From positions 3,844,001-3,908,000 of the forward strand of contig NZ_CP151275.1 of the NCBI RefSeq assembly GCF_038235435.1: DNA of 64,000 bases, written 5' to 3'. This DNA comes from Niveibacterium sp. SC-1 (GTDB lineage Bacteria > Pseudomonadota > Gammaproteobacteria > Burkholderiales > Rhodocyclaceae). This document shows, in pieces, positions 46,548 to 55,778 of the stretch (position 1 is its first letter; the number at the start of each line of letters is the position of its first letter). The notes below the pieces were generated by a model. That model searched no databases. It was given only the letters and a program-made list of their open reading frames with translations, and was not told the origin of the DNA. Position numbers and translations under genes: made by a program.

Positions 46548-47858
46548 TCAGCCCAGCATCTCGGCGTAAAACGCGTCCAGCGAATCCGACCCCACTGCGC
46601 TGGCCGCCAGGGCTATCCGCTCTTTCAGCGCCCCGCTCGTCTCAGCGAGTTTGCCCGCCACCATCTTGCGCAGATCGAAATCCGCAGACGGCGCCTGCAC
46701 AATGAAACGCGCGTTGGTCTGCAACAACACGTAGGCCGGCCGCTCATGCGCCAGCACCTCGCGCGAAATCGAACCCGCGCCATGAACGAAAACCAGTCGA
46801 CGGAACAGACGATGCAGATAGCGCAGCATCTGCACCGCGGACGAAGACCCGAACACCACCAGCGTCTCCTGCCAGGGTGCGTCCGGCGAGGCGAACACCG
46901 CGACGTGGCCGAAGTTGGGCAGCAGGTTGTCGAAGCTCGCCAGGCTCCAGATGTGCGGGGCGTCGAGGAACTCGGTCGGCGCCTTCACGGCCGGCAAAAC
47001 CTTGCCACCCAGATCGCCCTCGTAGTCGACCACCTTGAAGCGGTCCGCCTCCAGCACCGGCGCTGCCTGCTCCACCGGCAGGCCCAGCGCCCGCACACAC
47101 TCCAGCGCCCCCACGCGAGCTCCCCGGTCGGTCCAGTGCGTATCCGTCTTCATGAATTGCGCGTCGCGCGGCACCTGCAAGCGCAGCCAGGGCGCCAAGA
47201 ACAGCACCGGCTCCGCATCGCCGGCCAGCTTGGCTAGCTGATCGACCGGTGTCTCTGCCCCCCGCGCGTGCGGGTAATGCTCCTCCAGCACCTGCTCCTT
47301 GGACGGCACCACAGCCAGCACATGACGGAAACCGAAACGGCCCGCAGCCTCTTGGGCACCGTCGAGGTACGCGCGCCAGCCGTTTAACTGCGCGGCGTCG
47401 ATCAGTTGGCGCCCGGTGTGCTGATCCACGCTGCCGTTGGTGTCGTTGTCCAGAAATAGCCAGCCGTTCCGCCCCTGCAGGGCCATGGAGGCCTCAGCAA
47501 AGGCATAGCGCTGCAGCCACACGGCTCGTCCGTCCACTTCACAGCCCAGCTCAAAGCCTTCCGCTGGCATGGGCACGGGCCCGCCAAAGCCGCAGACCAG
47601 ACTTCCGTGCCCCTCGGGCTCCGCCACCGATAGCACGCGGCGCAGCACGTCTGGACGCTTGACCGAGAGCGGCAATGCCACCGGCCCGCTGCCCGACAGA
47701 TCACGCACCAGCACGTGCCGAGGAACGTCGCCTTCTGGCGTCACCATCCAGCCGCGTACTTCCAGCGACCCCTGCGTTGTGTCGATAGCACGATTCACTT
47801 GCGGCAGATCGAGCCAGAAGCGCCAGCCTTCCCCTTCGTTGTATCGCTCCGCCGCCAT
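46548..47858 (-). CDS. AlgX/AlgJ-like SGNH O-acetyltransferase with an N-terminal GW-DV-GF module
   Basis: 436 residues from ATG 47858; the open frame extends 75 bases further. The C-terminal part is an AlgX/AlgJ-type SGNH domain: QGRNGWLFL (128-136), catalytic Asp239-x-His241 in KTDTHWTD, and nucleophile Ser in VFGSSSAV (about 338). AlgX transfers acetyl groups to alginate using an MBOAT donor. No MBOAT gene is in this window and no clear signal peptide is seen, so location and donor are open. Residues about 28-95 form a small module (GW at 36-37, RPDV at 68-71, GF at 90-91) that recurs twice in the GT2 protein encoded at 51542-53416. Confidence 0.8.
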   Translation of the reverse strand: MAAERYNEGEGWRFWLDLPQVNRAIDTTQGSLEVRGWMVTPEGDVPRHVLVRDLSGSGPVALPLSVKRPDVLRRVLSVAEPEGHGSLVCGFGGPVPMPAEGFELGCEVDGRAVWLQRYAFAEASMALQGRNGWLFLDNDTNGSVDQHTGRQLIDAAQLNGWRAYLDGAQEAAGRFGFRHVLAVVPSKEQVLEEHYPHARGAETPVDQLAKLAGDAEPVLFLAPWLRLQVPRDAQFMKTDTHWTDRGARVGALECVRALGLPVEQAAPVLEADRFKVVDYEGDLGGKVLPAVKAPTEFLDAPHIWSLASFDNLLPNFGHVAVFASPDAPWQETLVVFGSSSAVQMLRYLHRLFRRLVFVHGAGSISREVLAHERPAYVLLQTNARFIVQAPSADFDLRKMVAGKLAETSGALKERIALAASAVGSDSLDAFYAEMLG

Positions 47859-47998
47859 CGTGACTTTGAGACTCAAATTTGCATCCCCCCAGCCGTGGCA
47901 CACTGCGCCTTGCCAACACGAGCGACCGCACAACCGCGCGGTCGCGCAGCGGCGTTCCTTTGCCCCGTCCTATTAGTCTGCAAAAACAAGCGCCACAT

Positions 47999-49084
47999 TC
48001 AGCTCAATAGAGCGTCATGCAAAATTGCAGGATCTATGTTGAAGCTGCCGTCCTTTCCGAGTACCTCCCCCTCAGCGACTGTTTCTCCACGCAAATCCAC
48101 GAACTGGCCGTTTCTCTCCTGCACCATCGCGTGAAAGAAACGATCACCAAACCTAGCTGGGGCGAGGCTAATTACCTGAACTCCAGCCGGCGAATAGATG
48201 AGGCCAGAGAGACCTGACCCGAGGACGCCGCATACCTTGGAAGACGACTGAAACATCCGAACTTGATCAGGGAAGCTCATTAAGCCAGGTTCACATAACT
48301 CAAAACCGCACGCGGAGAGGATGTCCGCCAAACGCTCATGATTTGCAAGCGACCGCAGATTACTATCGCGGCGAAAGAAGGCGCACCTCCGATTAAACTC
48401 AGTTGACCTAATCTGAACGTCTGCCCTCATCCAATCTAACGCACCGGGATGGAACGCACCTTCCCAGTAGATCGGCGACATCGCGAACAACGCCTCAAAA
48501 GAATAGCTCTTCTCCGCAACGACGGGAGCGATACGCTCACGACCCACCCCGTAAGCCTGCAAGCTCTCACCTATTGACGACCAGATGGAGCGCCGCCCAG
48601 GGGAACTGAAAACACTACGGTGCAAAACATAGCGAAAGCGGCCAGGAAAGCACCGTTCCGCGACAACCAGCTTGGGAAGCATTTCACCGAGCCAATGGCC
48701 CCAAGTTTGAATACCAAAGCGAGCAACCAGCAGACACTCGCCCGATATATGTTCCACAGGACCTGCGGCCGCCACATGCTCATCGATCAATGTTGGATCA
48801 GCCCGAAATCGCGGGTGTGCGTGGTCGAGCAGGGAAAAATCGGGTCCAGTCGGGAGGTAATAGCCGCCTGAGTTCAATCGCATGTCCCGAGGCAATCGAC
48901 CGAAACGTACCGCTCCGATGGACTTCGTCTGGGCGGCATAGGTTTGTTCGTACATGAACGCCCCCCAGCGACCGGCCACCTCCCTGATATTGGACAGATT
49001 GCATACACGCGGCGCCTGCCAGCTAATTGGCGGCAGGATTGTCTCAACGCCAGTCGCAACATCTTCAAGCGAGACGAGCTTCAC
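47999..49084 (-). CDS. Glycosyltransferase family 61 (DUF563) protein
   Basis: 361 residues. DUF563/GT61 features: LLVARFGIQTWGHWLGEMLPKL (the conserved Asn/Gly-His-Trp-Leu region), SSSKVCGVLGSGLSGLIYSPAGVQVISLAP near the C-terminus, and an FFRRD segment between. GT61 enzymes add xylose, GlcNAc or other sugars. Base composition and codon use are visibly less GC-rich than the kps genes, as in the next gene. This suggests separate acquisition. Confidence 0.85.
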   Translation of the reverse strand: MKLVSLEDVATGVETILPPISWQAPRVCNLSNIREVAGRWGAFMYEQTYAAQTKSIGAVRFGRLPRDMRLNSGGYYLPTGPDFSLLDHAHPRFRADPTLIDEHVAAAGPVEHISGECLLVARFGIQTWGHWLGEMLPKLVVAERCFPGRFRYVLHRSVFSSPGRRSIWSSIGESLQAYGVGRERIAPVVAEKSYSFEALFAMSPIYWEGAFHPGALDWMRADVQIRSTEFNRRCAFFRRDSNLRSLANHERLADILSACGFELCEPGLMSFPDQVRMFQSSSKVCGVLGSGLSGLIYSPAGVQVISLAPARFGDRFFHAMVQERNGQFVDLRGETVAEGEVLGKDGSFNIDPAILHDALLS

Positions 49085-49183
49085 GATCTTCCACGGCTTC
49101 TTTGGACAAATAGGTCAGACAGACGATTCTCTCTGCAGGAATCCACCATCAGCAGCGTCACCCACAGCCCTCCACGCCGCCAA

Positions 49184-50299
49184 TTACCGATTGAGAGAAA
49201 GGAGATTCGATGCCCAAAATGCGGCGTAGTTTTCATGCAGCCTCTTTCTATTCTCGTCAAAAGCCCGGGAGTCAAACTTAAAGACCCGCATAAGACTATC
49301 GCGTGAAATTCCTCCCGAAACCTCCGAAGCCTTCACATAAGGAACCATCATTGTCTCGCAGAGCTCAATAGTTCGCGAATCATGAGCAATGCACAAGCCC
49401 GGCACGCCAGCTTGCAGCGCAAGCATGACCCCATGAATGCGGCATCCGACCACGAAGTCAAAACGACGGTAGTGCTCCATCCACGCTTCCGTATCGAAGA
49501 AAACGTTGCCGTAGATATCCGCCCATTTCACAAACTCATCTATGCTCATTTCAGGACATGCGTAATCCCGAGCCAACGCCAGATCCTCGGCAGACAAGAC
49601 ACTGGCTTCCCCTCGCGTCAGCTGAACCATTTCGAACGGACTTTGTCCCACATAGGAACCGTTCGTCGCAGTCACCATATGCGCGAGGGAAGCCTCTATC
49701 TTCGACAAATGCTTCCACCGGGGATGGCCCGCGGCTACCGCGATTTTCTTGGGCTCCCCGATCCTTGAGGCAATGATCTCTCCCAGATTTTCGGTCGAAT
49801 TTATGAACAAGGTCGGACATCCGGTCACCAGCGCGCTGTCACCCAGTCCGTAGTGCTCAAGAACTCGCTTCGTAAACTCGCCCCGAACGCCGATATTGGG
49901 CGCGCCGCCTGGCGATCGCTTCGCGATCTCTCGAATCCAGTTCAGCGTGCCCTCAGGAACCTCAGGGATCTTCCAGTCGGCGCCCGATTGCGCCCCGAGA
50001 CCTATTGCGACAACCCCGACCTCTAGGCGCTTGAATTTCTCGCCAAGACTCCCGTAGTCCGCATGCGCGCCCACCTGATTTGCGCACGGCATCACGGCAA
50101 TGTCGCCCATTGCGTTTATGACTTCGGGACTCTCCCCCCATCCGCACGCTGAAGCGCCGCCCAGGTGTTTGTCGATCGCATAGTGAAAAGCAAAGTTTCC
50201 TGTATTGTGGCCGCTGGCCTCGTACGCCAACTTCGTATTGAAGAATGCGGAGTCCTTCAGCCGCGAAGACAGCCCTAGAATGAATGTCTTTCTACTCAT
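49184..50299 (-). CDS. Polysaccharide pyruvyltransferase family protein
   Basis: 371 residues matching the PS_pyruv_trans family (CsaB/WcaK/EpsO type), which attaches ketal pyruvate from PEP to a sugar. Supporting segments are GNFAFHYAIDKHLGG, VVAIGLGAQSG, IGVRGEFTKRVLEHYG, LVTGCPTLFIN, and the C-terminal DFVVGCRIHGVMLALQAGVPGLCIAHDSRT, the best family signature (GxRxHxxMxA). It overlaps the upstream GT4 gene by 8 bases. Lower G+C than the neighbours on its upstream side. Confidence 0.88.
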   Translation of the reverse strand: MSRKTFILGLSSRLKDSAFFNTKLAYEASGHNTGNFAFHYAIDKHLGGASACGWGESPEVINAMGDIAVMPCANQVGAHADYGSLGEKFKRLEVGVVAIGLGAQSGADWKIPEVPEGTLNWIREIAKRSPGGAPNIGVRGEFTKRVLEHYGLGDSALVTGCPTLFINSTENLGEIIASRIGEPKKIAVAAGHPRWKHLSKIEASLAHMVTATNGSYVGQSPFEMVQLTRGEASVLSAEDLALARDYACPEMSIDEFVKWADIYGNVFFDTEAWMEHYRRFDFVVGCRIHGVMLALQAGVPGLCIAHDSRTIELCETMMVPYVKASEVSGGISRDSLMRVFKFDSRAFDENRKRLHENYAAFWASNLLSLNR

Positions 50300-51545
50300 G
50301 GCATGATTTCAAGAGGGGTGAGTGAGCTTTAGCACAGCCCATATTGTTAACGGGTCTACAAATTTGGCCTGATCGAGATTCCCACACGCCGACTTCTATC
50401 GAGTGCTTGAGTTTCTCCGACCAGTCCAACGTACTTCCGGCTGCCACATGCCGCCCATCAACGTCGTTTCGGACCTTTTCTGCCATCCCGCCAATATCGG
50501 AGACCAGAAGCGGCCGGCCGCAAACAAGCGCCTCCTGAATCACCATCGGCGAGTTTTCCCACCAGATTGAGGGCACCACGACCCAGTCCACGCCCGCCAT
50601 ACGGCTGCGCAGTTCATGTGGTTGATAGGGTCCGACCCAGCGCACCACGCCTTCTTCAATCAGGGGTTCGCGCAGTTTCATGACCTTCTCTCGGTAGGCT
50701 TCGGGCTGCTGTTCGAGATTGGCGCCATGCACTTCGAGCACGATCTGCTTGCGCTCCTTCTTCTTCATGAGGTGCAGGGCTTCTAGCAGCACGTCCAGAC
50801 CCTTGAACGGATTGATCTGGCCGAAGAAGCCGAAGCGATTGCGCGTTTCGCCCTCGGCTAGCGGGCGCGGCGGCAGCGGCGGCTCGTCGCTCTGGCCGTT
50901 CTCGATGACCGCGATCTTCTCGGGCGCAATCCCCCAGGCGATGTAGCGCTGGCGCAGGAATTCGGAGGGCGAGACGAACTGGTCGACGAGTTCGAAGTAC
51001 TGCTGGTAGCGGTGCTTGCGCAGCCAGAAGTCTTCCGCGGTCTTTTCCGGGAAGCACTGGCGGCATTCGTCCGCGCTCTCGCGGCTGCATAGCTTGAAGC
51101 TGCCGGTCTTGATCATTTGCCCATTGTTGTTGCAAATGGCCATGTACTCGTGCAGGGTCATGACGATGCGAATCGCGGGATCAACCTGCTTGATGACGCG
51201 CAGGTATTCGAGCCCCAGATGCGCATAGTGGTGGGTGTGCACCACGCTGGGCTTGAGGGCCCGGATGAGGTCGGCAAACCAGGTGGTGACCGATTCGCGC
51301 TGTGCAGGACGCATGTTGAACCAGTCGTGCACTGCCTGTTCCCACAGATATTCATTGGGGCGGCGCAGCGAGATCTGTCCGGTAGGGCCACGGCCCCGAT
51401 CGGCGCGGGCGAGGAACCACGCGTCTTCAACTTCGGGCAGGTCACGGTAGGCCTTGTAGAGGTTGTAGGCAGCGATTTCGCCACCGCCGAGGGAGAAGTC
51501 CGGGTGAGCGTGGGACATCACGAGGATGCGGTGGGCCTGGCTCAT
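50292..51545 (-). CDS. Glycosyltransferase family 4
   Basis: 417 residues from ATG 51545 (MSQAHRIL), which overlaps the upstream GT2 stop as ATGA. GT-B retaining enzyme: SHAHPDFSLGGGEIAAYNL acceptor loop, VMTLHEYMAIC, VIENGQSDEPPLPP, GFFGQINPFKGLDVLLEAL, and the donor-binding motif SIWWENSPMVIQEALVCGRPLLVSD with its E(x7)E-like glutamate. About the last 30 codons are less GC-rich and run into the pyruvyltransferase gene, so the composition break falls near this junction. Confidence 0.92.
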   Translation of the reverse strand: MSQAHRILVMSHAHPDFSLGGGEIAAYNLYKAYRDLPEVEDAWFLARADRGRGPTGQISLRRPNEYLWEQAVHDWFNMRPAQRESVTTWFADLIRALKPSVVHTHHYAHLGLEYLRVIKQVDPAIRIVMTLHEYMAICNNNGQMIKTGSFKLCSRESADECRQCFPEKTAEDFWLRKHRYQQYFELVDQFVSPSEFLRQRYIAWGIAPEKIAVIENGQSDEPPLPPRPLAEGETRNRFGFFGQINPFKGLDVLLEALHLMKKKERKQIVLEVHGANLEQQPEAYREKVMKLREPLIEEGVVRWVGPYQPHELRSRMAGVDWVVVPSIWWENSPMVIQEALVCGRPLLVSDIGGMAEKVRNDVDGRHVAAGSTLDWSEKLKHSIEVGVWESRSGQICRPVNNMGCAKAHSPLLKSCHE

Positions 51546-53416
51546 GCTTGGTTTTCCTGATGATTGCGAGCGAGCGCAGCGATCTGCGCACCCCAACGCG
51601 TCTGGTGACGCACGGCGTTGAAGATGACGACGCGGGAGCGGAAGTCGTCGCTGCCGAGCAGCTTGAAAGACTGGCGCTCAAGGTGGGTGAGCTCCACCTC
51701 TGGCATATAGGCCGGGATCAGGCCGATCTCGCGTAGCTTGAAACATAGGTCCGAGTCTTCGAAATCACCAATCAGGTAGCCGGTATCCCATCCGCCTACA
51801 CGGTCGAAGTCTTCACGTCGGACCAGCATGCAAGCGCCGGTGACCGCCGGCATTTCGGTGAGTGCCGGATGCGGATCGAGCGCAGGATCAATGCCTATAT
51901 GCGGATGGTGATTGATCCAGATGCCCAGGTCGGCCCGATGGCGGAACTCCATGCCGGCATGCTGGACGCTACCGTCGGCAAACAGTAGTCGGGGCGCGAG
52001 CACACCGATATCGGGACGCGCGTCGAGCGTTTCGACCATGCGCTGCAACCAGCCGGGCTCGCGCGGGAACGCATCGCTGTTCAGGAACAATAGCTTGTGG
52101 CCACGGGCGTGCGTTGCGCCGAGATTGTTGGCCCCCGAGAAACCGCGGTTGATGCTGCCCCACACCCAGGAAAACGGAATGCGATACAGGTCGAAGAGGG
52201 CTTCTGCTTCGCGGCGGAAAGCCGTCACCAAAGCGGGGTCGTCGACGACGTAAATGATCTCGGCGTTCGCTAGCAGCCACGGGTCGCGGGCAAACTCAAT
52301 GAGTTGGTGTTCGACGAAATCGCTGCGCCCGTATAGAGGCACGATGATGCTGACCTCAGGCGAGCTTGGGGCGGTCCCAAAGCTCCGGGCCTTGATCGGC
52401 AAAGAAGCAATGCCAGCCTTGCGGTCCTCGAGCGAGCGATCGATCATCGGTCCATCAACCAACGGAATGCGCGCGTGCAATTCCTCTGGAGACGTCCATT
52501 GCGACAAAAGCCAGTTGGCTGCGGCCACGGTATCACCCGGAATGCTCTGAACCTGCGTCATAGCCAGGGTATGCACACCGCGCTCGTCGAGCGTGCGTAG
52601 CTTGAGCTGGGTGCGCTTACTTGCTGGTCCCTCACGGTGCGCAATGAAACCGGCCACCGCTGCTTGCTGCGCGAAGCGCGCACCCACAGCACCGTAAACG
52701 TCACTACGAAAGAACCGGTAGCTGCCGTCGAGCGGCCAGAAGTTGCCATCGTCGCATTCGAGCCAGACAAGACTTGCTGGGTCGCAGACGACCCAGCCGA
52801 CAGCCAACAAAGCAGAATCGTGCTCACGGCTCCCTGCGACTTCGAGAACGCCCTTCGCTGCATCACAAACCTCTGTCGAGGTGGGAAGCAGTTGCACCAG
52901 GCCCCGCCACAACGGCGTGAAAGGGTTGCTCCTTCGGAGCAGGCCCAGAACGGCTTCGGCGAAATAGGGCTTGGCAACCAGGGCTGCCACCGACTCAGTG
53001 TCGAACTCGAGTTGCGCACGAACGCCGGCCCCAGTCCCGTAGCCCACGACCAAGTGCAAGTCGCCCCCAGCATCAGCAATCGCGTCCTCGTCAACCACCA
53101 TTAGGAACCCGCACGGGACGCCTGCCGACAGATTGAAATGGGCAGCAACGTCCTCGCGATCGAATCGGTGGATATGGCACAGCAGCGGTTTACCGTCTTT
53201 CCCGTGCAAGCCGAGGACAAGGTCGCTCGTCAGCCAGCCTTCCAGTAGCACTCCGCCTTCGAAGCGGCGGGCGGCGTCCACTTTCAGGTAGTAATCTCCG
53301 GCCGCTCCGGTCCCTTTCCAAGGGCTACGTTGTACGTTTGGCCCCGCCTGGACCAAGGCGGTCTGTGCCGCCCCCTTACCCGCGGGCAGCGATGTGCGCT
53401 TGCGCGTCAAGAACAT
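51542..53416 (-). CDS. Glycosyltransferase family 2 with two N-terminal GW-DV-GF modules
   Basis: 624 residues. GT-A domain from about 348: EVSIIVPLYGRSDFVEHQL, INRGFSGANNLG, LLFLNSDAFPREPGWL (DxD-like), and DFEDSDLCFKLREIG with the catalytic acidic residues. It is preceded by two similar modules with no assigned function: GW60-61/REDV87-90/GF103-104 and GW207-208/RSDV237-240/GF256-257. The same pattern begins the AlgX-like protein of this operon. The gene overlaps its neighbours by 10 and 4 bases. Sugar specificity unknown. Confidence 0.9.
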   Translation of the reverse strand: MFLTRKRTSLPAGKGAAQTALVQAGPNVQRSPWKGTGAAGDYYLKVDAARRFEGGVLLEGWLTSDLVLGLHGKDGKPLLCHIHRFDREDVAAHFNLSAGVPCGFLMVVDEDAIADAGGDLHLVVGYGTGAGVRAQLEFDTESVAALVAKPYFAEAVLGLLRRSNPFTPLWRGLVQLLPTSTEVCDAAKGVLEVAGSREHDSALLAVGWVVCDPASLVWLECDDGNFWPLDGSYRFFRSDVYGAVGARFAQQAAVAGFIAHREGPASKRTQLKLRTLDERGVHTLAMTQVQSIPGDTVAAANWLLSQWTSPEELHARIPLVDGPMIDRSLEDRKAGIASLPIKARSFGTAPSSPEVSIIVPLYGRSDFVEHQLIEFARDPWLLANAEIIYVVDDPALVTAFRREAEALFDLYRIPFSWVWGSINRGFSGANNLGATHARGHKLLFLNSDAFPREPGWLQRMVETLDARPDIGVLAPRLLFADGSVQHAGMEFRHRADLGIWINHHPHIGIDPALDPHPALTEMPAVTGACMLVRREDFDRVGGWDTGYLIGDFEDSDLCFKLREIGLIPAYMPEVELTHLERQSFKLLGSDDFRSRVVIFNAVRHQTRWGAQIAALARNHQENQA

Positions 53417-55776
53417 GACAATTCCTTCAGTTTGGTTCCGGTTAGCTGCGTGCCCACCACGATTCGTGCTCCGGGTTCACAGGCTGGGATGTCCAACCCG
53501 TAGTCCTCGCGCGTCTGGCTCAGTGCTGGGTGATACGCGGGGTCAGCCTTCAACAGCGCGCCCCATCGCTGACGCATCCACTCTGTCTCGCGCAGGAAGC
53601 GCGCTGCCTTTTCTGGCGAAGCGTCCGCGCCTCGCGTCTTGGATTCGTGGTGATACAGCTCTGCGTGACACGTCCACAGATTGCGGAAACCCGCTTCGCG
53701 CACACGCAGACAGAAGTCGACGTCGTTGAAGGCGACAAACAGGTTGGCGTCGTCCAGTCCGCCGACAGCATCGAAGGTTGTCTTTCGCACCAAGAGCGCA
53801 GCCGCGGTGACGGCACTCGGGTTGTAGATGGTGCGCATGCGGTCGAAATAGCCTCCCTGATCCCGCGAGAGGTACTTGTTTGCGTGGCCGGCTACACCGC
53901 CGATACCGAGCACCACACCACCATGCTGGAGCGTGTCGTCCGGGTAGTAGAGCTTGGCGCCCACGCAGCCGATGTCCGGGCGCAGGGCGTGGCTGACCAT
54001 CTCGGTCAACCAGTCCGGCTCGATCACTTCGACGTCGTTGTTGATGAGGCCGAGGATTGACCCGCGAGCGTGGCGGGCAGCGTGGTTGTTGATGGCCGAA
54101 TAGTTGAAAGGCGCGTCATAGGCCAGTACGCGCACCCGCTCGGGGTGGCTGGCCTGCAATTCGGCAATGTAGGCGAGCGTGTCCGGACAGGTGCTCTGGT
54201 TGTCGACGATGAGAATCTCGTAGTTCGGGTAGGTCGTCTTCGCGAGGATGGACTCGATACAGGTGCGCAGGATGTCGTGGCCGTCGCGTGTCGGAACGAT
54301 AAGGCTAATCAGCGGGGCCGGCTGCGGCAGCGGCCAGCGGTGGCGGTAGACGCCCGGGGACACAACGCTCGCCTGCACACCGGGATGAACCTGATCGAAG
54401 TAGTCCTGCAGCGCGCGACGCCCTGCGTCGGAGGCGTAGTCCTTGCGGCCATGCCCCTGGGCGGTGGAGGTCTCCGTCATGCGCCAGTGGTAGAGCACCT
54501 TGCGCACATGGACGATGCGGGCCGGGTCGGCACCGTTGCGGGCCAGGCAACGCAGCAACAGGTCATAGTCCTGGCTGCCTTCGTAGCCTTCTCGAAAGCC
54601 TCCGGCAGCTGCGACCAGCGTGCGCCGATAGACGCCCAGGTGGGAGACGTAGTTTTGCGAATACAGCAGATCCGGGTTCCAGTCCGGTTTCAGGAACGGG
54701 TCGATCCGCTCACCCAGCTCGTTGAGCTTGTCCTCATCGGAGTACAGGATGTCAGCATCGGGATTGGCCAGGATGGCCTCAGCCATGGCCTGCAAGGCGT
54801 AGGGCGAGAGCAGGTCGTCATGGTCAAGCAGCACGATGAAATCGCCGGTCGCCAGGCTCAGGGCGCTGTTGCTGGCCGCGCTGATATGGCCGTTGCGCTC
54901 ACGCCACTCGATGCGGATGCGGGCGTCGCTCGCCGCATAGCGCTCCAGCAGTGGGCGGATGTGCGGCGCAGTGGAGGCGTCATCCGCGACGCACAGTTCC
55001 CAGTGCGCGTAGGTCTGCGCCAGCACGCTATCGAGGCAGGCTTGCAGATGGGCGGCATCACTGTTGTAGACCGGCATCACGATGGAGAAGCGCGCCGGCC
55101 TCGTCGCGTTGAGGCCAGGCGCCTCTAACGCCATTGCCTGCCATTGCGGGCGCTCGACGGCCTTGATCCACTCGGCATAGCTGATGAGCGCCTGCACTCT
55201 GCGCTCGAAGAGCTTGCAGTAGTCGGTCCACAGGGTGTCCGGCGTGCAATCCTCGGCCAACCCTTGGCGGTGCCGCGGGTGGCGGCCTTGCAGCTTGTGC
55301 TGGATACGGGTCGCGGCGTAAGTCGCGCTCACGGGCAGGATGCTGAAGTGTTCAAGGCGGAAGTCGCCGGGCGCCTCAAAGGGATCAAAGCGCAAGGCGG
55401 CAGGCGCGCGCAGGTAGATCAGTCGCTTGTAGCGCTTGCCACTTCGCAGCGGCAGACTGAAGGCGTCGGCCTCGGACTCGCCTTCGCCGAAATCCGGATA
55501 AAAGCGCGCAATGCCGCGGACGACGGGCATCTGCATCTGCACTTCCACCATGTGCCAGCCCGCTGGCACATGGCCTTCGAGCCGGAAATGCGGGTCGCGG
55601 CCTTCGGAGCGGAAGCGATGTTTGCCTCTCAACGGCCGCACCTGGTGCGCCGGTCGCAGGCGATTCCTGCCACCACGACCGAGCTTCCGCGCAACGTGAT
55701 TGCGCGCCCACAGCAAATGGTCTGCCAGACGTCGTGGCAGGCCAGGCTGGAAGTGCAGGTGCAAGGTATCGAGCAC
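53407..55776 (-). CDS. Bifunctional glycosyltransferase with two GT2 domains
   Basis: 789 residues with a probable GTG start at 55776, two bases after the kpsD stop; the ATG far upstream lies inside kpsD. An N-terminal lectin-like region (about 1-225) precedes GT-A domain 1 at about 230 (FSIVMPVYNSD, VLLDHDDLLSPYAL, ILYSDEDKL) and domain 2 at about 487 (LISLIVPTRDG, LGLINNDVEVIEPDW, FNDVDFCLRVREAG). Two-domain GT2 proteins of this kind often polymerise a disaccharide repeat. It is the first glycosyltransferase after the export genes. Confidence 0.88.
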   Translation of the reverse strand: MLDTLHLHFQPGLPRRLADHLLWARNHVARKLGRGGRNRLRPAHQVRPLRGKHRFRSEGRDPHFRLEGHVPAGWHMVEVQMQMPVVRGIARFYPDFGEGESEADAFSLPLRSGKRYKRLIYLRAPAALRFDPFEAPGDFRLEHFSILPVSATYAATRIQHKLQGRHPRHRQGLAEDCTPDTLWTDYCKLFERRVQALISYAEWIKAVERPQWQAMALEAPGLNATRPARFSIVMPVYNSDAAHLQACLDSVLAQTYAHWELCVADDASTAPHIRPLLERYAASDARIRIEWRERNGHISAASNSALSLATGDFIVLLDHDDLLSPYALQAMAEAILANPDADILYSDEDKLNELGERIDPFLKPDWNPDLLYSQNYVSHLGVYRRTLVAAAGGFREGYEGSQDYDLLLRCLARNGADPARIVHVRKVLYHWRMTETSTAQGHGRKDYASDAGRRALQDYFDQVHPGVQASVVSPGVYRHRWPLPQPAPLISLIVPTRDGHDILRTCIESILAKTTYPNYEILIVDNQSTCPDTLAYIAELQASHPERVRVLAYDAPFNYSAINNHAARHARGSILGLINNDVEVIEPDWLTEMVSHALRPDIGCVGAKLYYPDDTLQHGGVVLGIGGVAGHANKYLSRDQGGYFDRMRTIYNPSAVTAAALLVRKTTFDAVGGLDDANLFVAFNDVDFCLRVREAGFRNLWTCHAELYHHESKTRGADASPEKAARFLRETEWMRQRWGALLKADPAYHPALSQTREDYGLDIPACEPGARIVVGTQLTGTKLKELSCS

Positions 55777-55778
55777 GG

